Below, in pieces: positions 1 through 9,143 of a DNA stretch of 41,233 bases. Position numbers and translations under genes: made by a program. Origin of the DNA: Marisediminitalea oceani (GTDB lineage Bacteria; Pseudomonadota; Gammaproteobacteria; Enterobacterales; Alteromonadaceae); contig NZ_RCUA01000022.1 in assembly GCF_003731635.1 (NCBI RefSeq), positions 1 through 41,233 of the forward strand, in the 5' to 3' direction. Below the pieces are notes generated by a model. The model worked only from the letters and a program-made list of their open reading frames with translations, was not told the DNA's origin and did no database searches. Within the stretch, counting starts at the first letter, position 1. Each line of letters begins with the position of its first letter.

Positions 1-29
1 GTAACCGTTCACCAGGGCCCTATTGACAG
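1..29 (+). repeat. Left terminal inverted repeat of the IS66-like element
   Basis: It is the reverse complement of 1501-1529 with one mismatch out of 29 (G against A at position 15). It begins GTAACCGTTCACCA. It marks the left end of the element and coincides with the first base of the window. Confidence 0.93.
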
Positions 30-100
30 TTAGTAATATTTATTTTCAATGATCGTGGGGATCCTATTGATTGATCCCGCCAGTCTGTCAGAGTGGTTTC

Positions 101-1510
101 ATGCCACGTAAAAAGCAGCCCACAAAGCCACCCGTCGCTACTAATCTCGATGATGCCAATGAGCTCATTAGTACACTCTGGGACAGGCTAAATGACCTCG
201 AAGACCGACTGAATCAAAACAGTCGTAATTCATCGCGCCCGCCATCTTCTAATGGTCCGAGTGTAGCTTCATCTGCGCCAGCTAAAAAGCCGACGGGCCG
301 TAAGCGCGGTGCGCAATCCGGCCATAAAGGTAGTAAGCGGATGCTGGCCGATACCGTTGATGAGACGCGCACCTATTATCCCGACGATACTTGTGCTTGC
401 GGTGGTGACATTGCTATCAATGATTCCCCTTATCGTCGGCATCAGGTATTTGATATTCCCAGCCAGGCATTCTCTGTAGTCGAACATCAGTTGCATCAGG
501 GCCAGTGTTGTCAGTGCAGTAAAACGGTAAAAGCAACGCTACCTGACAACGTGAATCAGGGGCAGATGGGAAATAACCTGCTAGCCTATGTGGCAATGCA
601 GTCGGGGCAGTTTCACCAGAGTATCAGTAAAATCCAGCAGCAGCTCGAACAGAACTTCGGTTTATCGTTCAGTCGCGGTGCTATCTCTGAAGCGCAGGGC
701 CGGGTTAGTTCAGTACTGACGCCAGCGTATCAGGATATCAAAGAGACGATGCGCACTGAGGCGGTGGTGCACTGCGATGAAACCCGTCATCAGCGTGGTA
801 ACGAAAACCGCTGGATGTGGCAGGTATGCACAGCAGAATTATCATGCTTTATGACGCACTTCTCACGTGGCGCCTGGGCGGCAAAGAAACTACTCGGCGA
901 TAATCCGGAAAACATTGTTGTTACTGACCAGTATGCCGGTTATCACTACATCGATTCAGACCACCGTCAATTGTGCTGGGCGCATATCTTAAGAAACATG
1001 AATGCGCTGGCGGAAAGCTGGGGTACGAATAAAACCTATGGAACAACGTTAGTCAGGCTCATTCGCATACTGTTCCGGCTGCAACACCGGTATGAGAGTA
1101 ACGCACTAAGTGAAAAGCGATACCTGGACCGGATGGAAAAACTACGCATCGCCTGGCGAGAGCAACTTGAACTGGCATCAAGACGCTGTGTGACTCCCCG
1201 CTATCAGAACCGGTGTAAGCTACTGCTAAAACACGATGACATGTGCTGGGTATTCCTCAGTCACGATGGCGTCCCTCTCACTAACAATGAAGCCGAGCGT
1301 TCATTGCGAAGCTATGTGCTGTGGCGAAAAGGCAGCTATGGCGTGTGGTCACATCGGGGCGAACTGTTCAGACAACGTATACTCACCATCGTAGAAACCT
1401 GCCGAAAACAAAAGCTGAATCCTCTGAAATGGATCCGGGCAATACTTGCTGCGACGCTGAATAAAACCACCTATCCTCTGCTCAACGACTTTAAAGCTGC
1501 CTGTCAATAG
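101..1510 (+). CDS. IS66-family transposase (DDE type)
   Basis: A 469-residue transposase starting at the ATG at 101 (MPRKKQ). An in-frame TTG at 71 would add 10 residues, but the ATG looks more natural. An N-terminal basic, Ser/Pro/Lys-rich linker is followed by a cysteine-containing zinc-finger-like part (CACGGD, then QCCQCSK). The IS66 catalytic core has the expected acidic residues in context: VHCDETRH, VVTDQYAGYH and NNEAERSLR. A C-terminal WIRAIL tail is also present. No frameshift or internal stop is seen, so it is probably functional. Its TAG stop is within the right inverted repeat. The IS66 family assignment is firm from the DDE context; the subgroup is inferred from length and the absence of accessory ORFs. 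Confidence 0.92.
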   Translation: MPRKKQPTKPPVATNLDDANELISTLWDRLNDLEDRLNQNSRNSSRPPSSNGPSVASSAPAKKPTGRKRGAQSGHKGSKRMLADTVDETRTYYPDDTCACGGDIAINDSPYRRHQVFDIPSQAFSVVEHQLHQGQCCQCSKTVKATLPDNVNQGQMGNNLLAYVAMQSGQFHQSISKIQQQLEQNFGLSFSRGAISEAQGRVSSVLTPAYQDIKETMRTEAVVHCDETRHQRGNENRWMWQVCTAELSCFMTHFSRGAWAAKKLLGDNPENIVVTDQYAGYHYIDSDHRQLCWAHILRNMNALAESWGTNKTYGTTLVRLIRILFRLQHRYESNALSEKRYLDRMEKLRIAWREQLELASRRCVTPRYQNRCKLLLKHDDMCWVFLSHDGVPLTNNEAERSLRSYVLWRKGSYGVWSHRGELFRQRILTIVETCRKQKLNPLKWIRAILAATLNKTTYPLLNDFKAACQ

Positions 1511-1529
1511 GGCCTTGGTGAACGGTTAC
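1501..1529 (-). repeat. Right terminal inverted repeat of the IS66-like element
   Basis: It pairs with bases 1-29 with a single mismatch. Read on the minus strand, its outer bases supply the TAA stop (1526-1528) that ends the interrupted halogenase frame, so the last base of the element is part of that gene's final sense codon. Confidence 0.92.
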
Positions 1530-2464
1530 GGTGTTTCATCGCTAATATTTAGACGGAGCCTTAATTCAGCCTCAGCTTGCTCTGGTGAACAAAACTGGCT
1601 GCTGTAGACATAGCCGTTACCTATCCGGCTGGTTAGCGGGATATTCCACATCCAGCCACAGGATAAGCCTTCGGAACGGGTTTGCGGGGTTATCGCTTGC
1701 AGTGGTGAGTTATGTGGAGTCGGGATAGCCACGGCCCGGTCGTTGAATAAACAATCCTGATAGCTTTGCAATGACTGCCCAAGCCCTTGTTTCATCAGCA
1801 ATCCGCGAAAGCCTGAGCAATCGATAAACAGTGTGGCAGTCAGGGGGGCGCTGCAATCGGTTTCAAGTTGGGTAACGTGGCCGTTAGTGCACTGCACATT
1901 CAGTACATTGCCGGTAAGATGTGTCACGCTTTGCTGCACGGCAAAGTTGCGTAAACAACCGGCGAGTTTGCTGGCATCAAAGTGATAGGCATAATCAATG
2001 TCGCCGCCCAGAGAAGTACTCACCGGCGATACTGCCGCTTCTGCCATTGTGGCAGCAGAGAAAAACTGCTCCGGCCGGACGGCTGCATTCTTGCCCTTTC
2101 GCAGCTGGTTACAATTAGCAAAAAAGTGTTCGGCGGTGTCTAAATCCAACGCGCTGAAGAACGGGTGGAAATAGCGTTTAAAGCGCTCGTTACTGGTCCA
2201 GTTACTGAACTCAATTCCGGTTTTGTAAGTGGCGTCACAGGCGGGCATCCAGTCGGATTCCTGCCAGCCCAGTTCGGCAAAAAACTGTTTCAAAAAAGGC
2301 GTGGAGCCCTCACCTACACCCACCGTACCAATTTGCGCCGACTCGATAAGCGTAATGTGATAGCGCTTGCTCCACTTAGCCGCGAGGTACGCCGCACACA
2401 TCCAGCCGGCGGTGCCGCCACCAACGATAACGATAGATTCTGGCTGTTGAGTGCTATTGGTCAT
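1526..2464 (-). pseudogene. Flavin-dependent tryptophan-halogenase-family protein, 3' part lost to IS insertion
   Basis: 312 residues remain, whereas the family is about 500 (PrnA is 538). An FAD Rossmann motif GGGTAG is at residues 15-20, followed by VGVGEGSTP. The lysine aligned with catalytic Lys79 of PrnA is K81 (TYKTGIEF), and the halogenase WxWxIP motif is present as GWMWNIP. The frame then runs into the IS end and stops on a TAA contributed by the element. The part corresponding to PrnA beyond about residue 308 is missing, including the region of catalytic Glu346. Any product should be inactive. It is encoded 5 bases downstream of the LacI gene on the same strand. Such halogenase-like genes are often found beside TonB receptors for sugars in Alteromonadales and xanthomonads, where their substrate is unknown. 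The rest of the gene may lie left of the window. Confidence 0.9.
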
Positions 2465-2469
2465 AATGG

Positions 2470-3492
2470 CTACCGGCTGGTGGATTCGCGAACTATCAGT
2501 TCGGGCACAAAGATATCGGCGGGGATCGTGTGATTCTCGGCTTTACGTTTACGAGCCTGTAACGAGCGTATCAACGAAGACGTGGCACGCTGAGCAATTT
2601 GCGCCGTGGGCTGCGAGGCGGTAGTGAGTGGCGGAAACGTCTGGGTTGAAAACGGGCTGTTCTCAAACCCGGCAATGGCCAGCGCCTCTGGTACATCTAC
2701 ACCTTGCATGCGGGCTCCGAACAGTGCACCCGCGGCTATTTCATCGTTACAGGCAAATAGCGCGGTGGGCGGCTCAGGCAATGCCAGTAGTTGCTGAATA
2801 CTTTGTACACCGGTACCAAATGAATAGGTGCCATCAATCACCAGTTGCGGATCTGCCTCAATACCATGGTCTGCCAGGGCCTGATAAAAGCCACGCTGAC
2901 GTTCTGTGGTGGAGTGGTGTTGCTTTTCACCGGCGATAAACGCAATGCGCTGATGGCCCTGATCGAGTAGGTGCCCAGTAATCTGGCGGGCCGCCTGGTA
3001 ATCGTCTACCAGCACGCAGGGCTTGTCATCCGGCGCTTTATCCCCCGACAGTACCCGCACATACCGGATGCCTTTTTCATCCATGGCCTGCAATACATCG
3101 GGCATTTCAGACAGTGGTGGAGACAGGATCAGGCCGGCCAACCGAGCGCTGTTAACCATGTTAACCAACTCATCGATGATGTCAGGATTAGTTGCATCGC
3201 AGGGGTGGATTAGCAGTTCATAGCCGTTGGCCCGGCACTCCTTAAGAATACCGTTCTGCATTGCCAGAATGTAGTAGGCATTGGGGTTGTCGTATACATA
3301 ACCCAATACGTAATTATCGCGTCCGGCAAGATCCCGCGCTGCTTTGTTCGGGCGATAATCCAATGCGTCGATGGCTTGCTGCACTTTTGCCAGGGTGTCT
3401 GGTTTTACCGTGCCTTCGTTATTGATAACCCGGGAAACGGTTTTAATGGATACACCGGCGTATTCCGCAACACTTTTTATTGTGGCAGACAT
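2470..3492 (-). CDS. nagR: LacI-family transcriptional regulator, probable NagR of GlcNAc/chitin genes
   Basis: A 340-residue LacI/GalR repressor. The N-terminal helix-turn-helix (IKSVAEYAGVSIKTVSRVINNE) and hinge helix (YRPNKAARDLAG) are followed by a periplasmic-binding-protein-like effector domain. I start it at 3492 (MSATIKS) rather than at an upstream in-frame codon, because GGAGG at 3497-3501 is 4 bases before this ATG and the family begins just before the HTH. It is divergent from the TonB receptor and faces two 18-bp palindromes. By analogy with Shewanella NagR it would repress the GlcNAc genes and respond to GlcNAc or a phosphorylated derivative; the effector is inferred. The truncated halogenase lies 5 bases downstream in the same transcription unit. 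Confidence 0.85.
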   Translation of the reverse strand: MSATIKSVAEYAGVSIKTVSRVINNEGTVKPDTLAKVQQAIDALDYRPNKAARDLAGRDNYVLGYVYDNPNAYYILAMQNGILKECRANGYELLIHPCDATNPDIIDELVNMVNSARLAGLILSPPLSEMPDVLQAMDEKGIRYVRVLSGDKAPDDKPCVLVDDYQAARQITGHLLDQGHQRIAFIAGEKQHHSTTERQRGFYQALADHGIEADPQLVIDGTYSFGTGVQSIQQLLALPEPPTALFACNDEIAAGALFGARMQGVDVPEALAIAGFENSPFSTQTFPPLTTASQPTAQIAQRATSSLIRSLQARKRKAENHTIPADIFVPELIVRESTSR

Positions 3493-3496
3493 TATG

Positions 3497-3501
3497 CCTC
3501 C
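3497..3501 (-). promoter_or_regulatory. Shine-Dalgarno of the LacI-family regulator
   Basis: GGAGG on the minus strand, four bases before the ATG at 3492. It decides the start: the longer reading frame would begin nine codons upstream of this site. Confidence 0.8.
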
Positions 3502-3617
3502 AGAATAATTTTTAAACAATTTTTTGCATATATTTATCAGTAGGTTACGTAATATTCACGCCGAATAGTAAATAAATATGTTTGCAAAGGTTAATTCCTT
3601 GTTGTAGCTTAACACTC

Positions 3618-3635
3618 AATGACAGCGTTGTCATT
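3618..3635. promoter_or_regulatory. Probable NagR operator, distal copy
   Basis: AATGACAGCGTTGTCATT is a LacI-type palindrome with perfect 7-base arms (AATGACA/TGTCATT) around a GCGT centre. It is identical to a second copy centred 66 bp away and lies in the divergent region between the LacI gene and the TonB receptor. A lone half site TGTCATT occurs at 3663-3669 between the two. The binding protein is inferred from position and from the LacI-family palindrome style. Confidence 0.85.
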
Positions 3636-3683
3636 AACCAATTTCTGGCTAGTGAACGCGACTGTCATTTTATTTATGAGTAA

Positions 3684-3701
3684 AATGACAGCGTTGTCAT
3701 T
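3684..3701. promoter_or_regulatory. Probable NagR operator, proximal copy
   Basis: A second exact copy of the 18-bp palindrome, ending 24 bases before the TonB receptor ATG. A TAAAAT hexamer at 3681-3686 overlaps it and could be the -10 element, so a bound repressor would block initiation or early elongation. Two identical sites 66 bp apart would also allow DNA looping. Confidence 0.85.
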
Positions 3702-3725
3702 ATGATGAGAACAAGGACTTGAGTG

Positions 3726-6455
3726 ATGCAAAAACACAGAATAACTAAATTAACTCGTGGGCTTCGTCTGGCACTGGCAGTAGGTGCAGTGGCGGCAACT
3801 TCAACGCCGGCTGTCTTTGCACAGGAAGGCGCAGATAATACTGAAGTTATTGAAATCCGTGGTATTCGGGCAAGCCAAAAAGAAAATATTAACACCAAGC
3901 GCTTTTCCGACAGCGTGGTGGATGCCATTACCGCAGAGGATATTGGCAAGTTTCCGGATAAAAACGTGGCCGAATCGCTGTCACGTATTCCTGGGATCAC
4001 CATCGACCGTGATTTCGGTGAAGGCCAGGGCGTGACCATCCGTGGTGTACAGCCCGATCAAAACCTGACATTGCTGAATGGCCAGGCAGTGGGTACTGCA
4101 CAATGGTTTGTATTGTCTGATGCAACGCGTAACTTTAACTTTGAGATCCTGGCTTCAGAAATGGTTGCTGGTCTTGAGGTGTACAAATCGTCCCAGGCCG
4201 ATTTAGATGAAGGCGCACTGGGCGGTACGGTAATTCTGCGCACCCGCAAACCGCTGGACCTTGATGCCAACACCTCGCAGGTATCAATTGAAGGCCAATA
4301 TAGCGATAACGCGGAAACCACCGATCCATCGTTGTCTGGCTTATACAGCTGGAAAAATGATGACGGCACTTTTGGTTTACTGGTTTCAGCCAGCTTCCAG
4401 CAACGTACCGTGCAGCGCGAAACCAACGAAGATTTTGGCTGGTTTGGCCCCAGCATCCCGCGTATTGACCCGCTTATTGAAGCGCCACAGGGTGCCAGTG
4501 AGCGCGGTGCCATTCCATGGGGAATGGGCTCTGCCTTGTTTAAGCAGGACCGTAAACGTAAAGGCTTTGATATCACTGGTCAGTGGCTGGTAACAGATGA
4601 TCTGGACCTGTCTCTGCACTATATGTCGTCGGTTATGGAAGCAGATAACGTTAACTCCAACCTTATCGGTATTCCGTTCAGAGGCGTGGCGTTCTTAGGC
4701 ACAGATACGAATCCGGGTACGGTAAGTAACGGTATAGTTGATTCACTGGCGGTGACTGGCGTGCCAAATCGTCCGGGCTGGGCGCGTCATATTGCCTACG
4801 ATAATATCTACCGTGACGGTTCGGAAATGTCTACCGAGGTACTGGATTTAGAGGGTACCTACACCATGAAGAATGGTGAACTGCACTTCCAGTTAGGTAC
4901 CACCAGTGGTGAAGGGACCAACAATGACTTCTTCACCGAATTCTGGGTAACCCCGGATGATGAGCGTGCGTCGTTTGATTTTTACAATCCGGGTGGTACC
5001 AATCCGTATATCGATTTTGTAAGCGCCAGCCCCTGGTTGGCTAACCCTGGCGACGAAATGTGGTTAGGCGGTATCTTTGATCAACAAAACAGTACTGAAG
5101 ATAAAGAAGACTACCTGCAGTTTGACTACAGCCACTTTGTAGAGTGGGGCGCAATCAACGAAATTAAATCGGGTATGAAGTTCCGCGACCGTAGCTTCTC
5201 ACAGCAGCGCTATCGCACCGACCTGGCTAATCTTGCCCCCACCGGTGAAGGTAGCCTGGGGCCGGCGAGTGATTTCTGGAGTGGCGATATGGTTAACGTC
5301 AGCCATTCACAAACCAATGGCGTGGCGGCGAGCTACTTTATGCCGGATAAAGATCTGATGTACTCAGCGTTATATAACGTGTCGGAGTGTAATGAAGGTA
5401 ACGCAGGCAGCCTGTGTCGCAACAGCAACGTGTTCCTGAAAGATGCGTCGTTCGATATTGAAGAGAGCATTACCGCCTTGTATACCATGGCAAAATTCTC
5501 AACCGACGATCTGCGCGGTAACATTGGTATCCGTTACGTTGAAACCGACTCAACCTCGAATGGCTTTGATTTAAACTCTGGCCAGGACGTAGCCTACGAC
5601 AGCGAGTATAAAGAGTGGTTGCCCAGCGCAAACATTGCTTACAACCTGTCTGAAGACGTGATCTTACGTTTTGCTGCGGCCCGCGTAATTACTCGTCCGG
5701 CACCTTTCCAACTGGCACCTGCGGTGAACCTTACCCCGGAAACCAGCTCTGGTTCGGCGGGTAACCCGGCACTGAATCCGTTAACGGCTAATCAGTTTGA
5801 AGCCGGCGTGGAATGGTATTTCGACAGTGCGTCACTGGCGTCAATTACGTTCTTCAGAAAGGACATCAGCGACTTTATCTTTACCAAAACCGTGGCGAAA
5901 GAGATTAACGGTCAGCAAATTAACCAGCTGAGCACCCCTGAAAACGGCGGTAAAACGGCGCTTGAAGGCTTTGAGTTCCAGCTTCAGCACGCTTTTGAAA
6001 ACGGCTTCGGCGGCTACTTTAACTACACCTATACCGACCTCGACGATGCTGAAATTGACGAAGCTGCACCGGTACTGGATGATGACGGTAATATCATTGG
6101 TGCCACGTTAACCAGCCGTATGGTGAGCTTCCCTAATACATCGAAGAACTCGTTTAACGTAGGCGTTTATTATGAAACAGACCAGTACAGTGCACGTCTG
6201 AACTACAACTACCGTTCTGAGTATTTCATTGCTCAGGCCGAAATTGGTACCCAGTATCGTGACGAACAAGCGCAACTGGATGCACAGTTCAGCTGGCAGT
6301 TTAATGACAACGTTACGTTTAAAGCGGAAGCCTTAAACCTGACTGATGAAATCTGGGAAAACTACTATGTGCGGGAGTCTGATGGCGCTCGTCTTGGTGG
6401 CACCCAGAGTGCTAATGGTCGACGCCTGTTCGTTGGCGCGAGCATGAGCTTTTAA
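3726..6455 (+). CDS. TonB-dependent outer-membrane receptor, probably for chitooligosaccharides/GlcNAc
   Basis: A 909-residue receptor. The ATG at 3726 has AAGGA at 3713-3717; the GTG just upstream is less likely. The signal peptide ends near PAVFA-QEG. The TonB-box-like segment VIEIRGIRAS is followed by the plug (DAITAEDIGKFPDKNVAESLSRIPGI, then VTIRGVQPDQNLTLLNG), typical of the large Xanthomonas/Caulobacter-type carbohydrate TonB receptors. A 22-strand-type barrel follows, ending in a C-terminal phenylalanine (GASMSF). It is preceded by the two LacI-type operators and followed by the hexosaminidase. It would import chitin oligomers across the outer membrane with TonB-ExbBD. The family is certain; the substrate is inferred from context. 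Confidence 0.92.
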   Translation: MQKHRITKLTRGLRLALAVGAVAATSTPAVFAQEGADNTEVIEIRGIRASQKENINTKRFSDSVVDAITAEDIGKFPDKNVAESLSRIPGITIDRDFGEGQGVTIRGVQPDQNLTLLNGQAVGTAQWFVLSDATRNFNFEILASEMVAGLEVYKSSQADLDEGALGGTVILRTRKPLDLDANTSQVSIEGQYSDNAETTDPSLSGLYSWKNDDGTFGLLVSASFQQRTVQRETNEDFGWFGPSIPRIDPLIEAPQGASERGAIPWGMGSALFKQDRKRKGFDITGQWLVTDDLDLSLHYMSSVMEADNVNSNLIGIPFRGVAFLGTDTNPGTVSNGIVDSLAVTGVPNRPGWARHIAYDNIYRDGSEMSTEVLDLEGTYTMKNGELHFQLGTTSGEGTNNDFFTEFWVTPDDERASFDFYNPGGTNPYIDFVSASPWLANPGDEMWLGGIFDQQNSTEDKEDYLQFDYSHFVEWGAINEIKSGMKFRDRSFSQQRYRTDLANLAPTGEGSLGPASDFWSGDMVNVSHSQTNGVAASYFMPDKDLMYSALYNVSECNEGNAGSLCRNSNVFLKDASFDIEESITALYTMAKFSTDDLRGNIGIRYVETDSTSNGFDLNSGQDVAYDSEYKEWLPSANIAYNLSEDVILRFAAARVITRPAPFQLAPAVNLTPETSSGSAGNPALNPLTANQFEAGVEWYFDSASLASITFFRKDISDFIFTKTVAKEINGQQINQLSTPENGGKTALEGFEFQLQHAFENGFGGYFNYTYTDLDDAEIDEAAPVLDDDGNIIGATLTSRMVSFPNTSKNSFNVGVYYETDQYSARLNYNYRSEYFIAQAEIGTQYRDEQAQLDAQFSWQFNDNVTFKAEALNLTDEIWENYYVRESDGARLGGTQSANGRRLFVGASMSF

Positions 6456-6462
6456 GTAACCA

Positions 6463-6491
6463 CCGCTGGCCGGCCTTTCGCCGGTCAGCGG
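6463..6491 (+). other. Stable intercistronic hairpin after the TonB receptor gene
   Basis: CCGCTGGCCGG and CCGGTCAGCGG form an 11-bp stem with one G-U pair around a 7-base loop, starting 8 bases after the receptor stop. There is no T tract, so it is more likely a 3' end stabiliser or partial attenuator than a true terminator. It could keep receptor mRNA more abundant than downstream enzyme mRNA. Confidence 0.6.
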
Positions 6492-6548
6492 CAGGTGTTG
6501 CCTGAGCGCATTATTTATCTGTACCTTAACCCACCACAAAGATGTTCA

Positions 6549-9038
6549 ATGATGATCGATACCCTAATTAAATATTGCCTGGTCTGGACTGTAGCAAGCT
6601 TGAGTGCCAGCGCGGTGGCCGTAACCCAGCATGAACTTAATCAGTTAGGCCGAACGCTGGATGTGCAATATCAGGTATTGGATAACATTGAGCAGACAGC
6701 TTGTGAGTCAGAACAAATTTCCGGACATTGTTTCAGCGCGCAAATCCGCCTGCAAACCGAGGACGTTGCGCTAATCAAAGGGACGGTGATCCACTTTAGT
6801 CACATTACCCCTATCGCAGCGGCACAAAGTAATGCCGTGAGTATCAGCCACATCAATGGCGATCACCATGAGATGCGCATTACCCGCACGATACCTGCTA
6901 ATACAACCGAGACGATACGCATTGCTGCACCTGCCTGGCATGCGGCCCGCTCTGACATCATGCCCAATTACTACCTGGTGGCAGATGCGCTGGCGCCGGT
7001 GACAATCGACAGCACTGTGCAACAAACAGAGCCAGGCTCTGGTTTACCGGTGAATTCCCATGCCGGTAGCTGGACTAAACCAAACCAGTATCGTCGCAAC
7101 GCCGATGATGTATTGCCGCTTCAAACCAGCGAGGCACAATTTGCTGCTTTGCCTGAGCAATGGCCTGTGGTCACTGCAAACCGCGTTGTGCCAAAGGTAA
7201 GACAGCGCCAGGATAGTCTGCAAAAGCGCCATTTAACAGGCATTAAATTATCCTCTGATGCTGCGCATTTAGCGCCGTGGCTACCGCTTGTTGAGCAGCT
7301 GGGCCTGCCAGTTGGTGAGCAGCAGGAAACTATCAGTATTGTTATCGCCGGACAGCAGTTCAGCGGACCCGAACACTATGCTTTGCGCATTGAGGAACAG
7401 GCCATCACCCTGACTGCTGCGTCGGATAAAGCGGCAGGCTATGGCTTGCTCACGCTGGCTCAGCTGCGCGACCCGCAAACTGGTCAGGTTCCGTTAACGA
7501 CTATTACCGACGCGCCTCGCTTTGCCTTTCGTGGTGTGCATTTTGATATTGCCCGTAGCTTTACCGGCTACGACTCTATCACCATGCTGCTGGAGCAAAT
7601 GGCGGTATTAAAGCTCAATAAACTTCATTTGCACGTTAGTGATGATGAGGGATGGCGTTTAGAAATCCCGGGGCTGCCAGAGCTTACTGAGGTGGGCGCC
7701 TACCGTTGTCACGATGAGTCTGAGCAGCGTTGTCTTATGCCACAGCTGGGCTCAGGGCCTCACCGGGATGCCGGGGTTAATGGTTATCTGAGTGTGCAGC
7801 AGTATAAAAATCTATTACAGCTGGCTAACCAGTGGGGTATAGAAGTGATCCCATCGCTGGATATGCCCGGCCACTCGCGGGCAGCCATAAAAGCCATGGA
7901 AGCACGTTATAATCGCCTGATGGCCGAGAACAAACCGGAGCAGGCTGAAATGTATCTGCTCACTGAATTCAGCGATAAATCGGTTTATTCCTCTATTCAG
8001 CATTACAGCGATAACACGTTAAACCCCTGCCTGCCCTCAACGTTTCGGTTTATTGATAAGTTGCTGGCCGAGCTTAAGGTCATGCACCAACAAGCCGGTG
8101 TACCGTTAACCACTTATCATATTGGTGCCGATGAGACGGCTGGGGCGTGGACGCAGTCTGCAGCGTGTAAAAGTTCAGGCATTGCTCCTCATGACATCGC
8201 CAAAACCTTTATCCGGGAAATCATTAAACTGGGTAACAGCAAGGGCCTGGTAATGGCCGGCTGGAGCGACGGCATGATGGAAGCCTTACCGGGACTGCCA
8301 GAGTCCAACGTGTATGTGAATATTTGGCAAACCTTACCGGCAGGGGCAAGCAAAACGGTCAGTCAGCTAGCCGCAAGCAATACGCCGGCTGTGCTGTCAC
8401 TCCCTGATGTACTGTATTTCGACTTTCCTTATCAGAACGATCCGCTTGAGCCGGGTTATTACTGGGGGGCGAAGTCGGTGTCGCTAAAACGGGTCTTTGG
8501 CTTTATGCCGCAGTATCTGGGCCAGCACGCCGAGCTCTGGACTGACAGAATGGGTCAGCCTTACGACGACGAACCCACACAGAATGCGACCCCCGTACTG
8601 GGTATGCAGGCTCAGCTCTGGACCGAAATTACCCGCGATCAGCGCAGCGTTGAATATATGCTCTTTCCCCGCTTACTGGCTTTTGCTGAACGTGCCTGGC
8701 ATCAGGCTGAGTGGGAAGGCAAAGTAAGCCAGGCGGAGTTTTTGCCAGCGCTCAATCGCGATTTTTCCGAATTTACCCAGGTGGTGGCTAAGCGCCACTA
8801 CCCGCGGCTGGTTGAAGCGGATATCAATGTCCGCATACCGCCACCGGGTTACCAAATCGACGCACAACACCAATTGGAGCTGCGGGCCGCCATGCCTAAT
8901 CTGAAGCTGGAGTACAGCGCAGATGCCATGACCTGGCATACCTATACTGGCGCAGTGTCGGCAGACAATATCCATTTTGTGCGAGCGCGTTTAATTAACA
9001 GCCCTCACACCAGCCGAATTATTGCCGTGGAACCCTAA
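6549..9038 (+). CDS. Beta-N-acetylhexosaminidase / chitobiase, GH20
   Basis: 829 residues from the ATG at 6549; the next codon is also ATG, and a longer frame from 6495 would put 18 unlikely residues ahead of the signal peptide. The signal peptide (IKYCLVWTVASLSASAVA) has no lipobox. The order is an N-terminal chitobiase carbohydrate-binding-like domain (about 30-170), a GH20b domain (FRGVHFDIARSF region at its end), the TIM barrel and a C-terminal Ig-like domain. The catalytic Asp-Glu pair of GH20 is in HIGADET, D528-E529, with substrate-assisted cleavage expected. SLDMPGHSRAA and MQAQLWTE are also typical. It would release GlcNAc from chitobiose and oligomers in the periplasm or outside. 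It is encoded 93 bases after the receptor and is probably in the same operon. Confidence 0.93.
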   Translation: MMIDTLIKYCLVWTVASLSASAVAVTQHELNQLGRTLDVQYQVLDNIEQTACESEQISGHCFSAQIRLQTEDVALIKGTVIHFSHITPIAAAQSNAVSISHINGDHHEMRITRTIPANTTETIRIAAPAWHAARSDIMPNYYLVADALAPVTIDSTVQQTEPGSGLPVNSHAGSWTKPNQYRRNADDVLPLQTSEAQFAALPEQWPVVTANRVVPKVRQRQDSLQKRHLTGIKLSSDAAHLAPWLPLVEQLGLPVGEQQETISIVIAGQQFSGPEHYALRIEEQAITLTAASDKAAGYGLLTLAQLRDPQTGQVPLTTITDAPRFAFRGVHFDIARSFTGYDSITMLLEQMAVLKLNKLHLHVSDDEGWRLEIPGLPELTEVGAYRCHDESEQRCLMPQLGSGPHRDAGVNGYLSVQQYKNLLQLANQWGIEVIPSLDMPGHSRAAIKAMEARYNRLMAENKPEQAEMYLLTEFSDKSVYSSIQHYSDNTLNPCLPSTFRFIDKLLAELKVMHQQAGVPLTTYHIGADETAGAWTQSAACKSSGIAPHDIAKTFIREIIKLGNSKGLVMAGWSDGMMEALPGLPESNVYVNIWQTLPAGASKTVSQLAASNTPAVLSLPDVLYFDFPYQNDPLEPGYYWGAKSVSLKRVFGFMPQYLGQHAELWTDRMGQPYDDEPTQNATPVLGMQAQLWTEITRDQRSVEYMLFPRLLAFAERAWHQAEWEGKVSQAEFLPALNRDFSEFTQVVAKRHYPRLVEADINVRIPPPGYQIDAQHQLELRAAMPNLKLEYSADAMTWHTYTGAVSADNIHFVRARLINSPHTSRIIAVEP

Positions 9039-9143
9039 TCAGCATGCTGACGACAGACCATAATTATATTTATATCGCTGCCCACAGGCGTAATTCAGAC
9101 AGTTGGTGCCGGGGCAACTACTGCAAGTTGAGAACAATTAGCT

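Larger units (their letters stand above)
1..1529 (+). mobile_element. IS66-family-like insertion sequence, complete, single ORF
   Basis: The element is bounded by terminal inverted repeats at 1-29 and 1501-1529, which match at 28 of 29 positions (the mismatch is at repeat position 15). Both outer ends read GTAAC/GTTAC. It carries one transposase gene and no tnpA/tnpB accessory genes, so it resembles the single-ORF branch of IS66 rather than the three-gene form. The transposase stop codon lies inside the right repeat. The right end sits inside the halogenase gene. The left flank is outside the window, so the target-site duplication (8 bp is usual for IS66) cannot be checked. Both ends are intact, so the element may still be mobile. 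Confidence 0.93.

Noticed and set aside
1526..2464. Halogenase as an intact short gene
   Set aside because: Family length is about 500 residues, and the stop codon comes from the inserted element.
4058..4576. 172-codon minus-strand frame inside the TonB receptor
   Set aside because: It is a shadow of a well-supported gene on the other strand; no motif or start signal.
6463..6491. Hairpin after the TonB receptor as a true terminator
   Set aside because: Strong stem but no T tract, and the next nag gene follows on the same strand.
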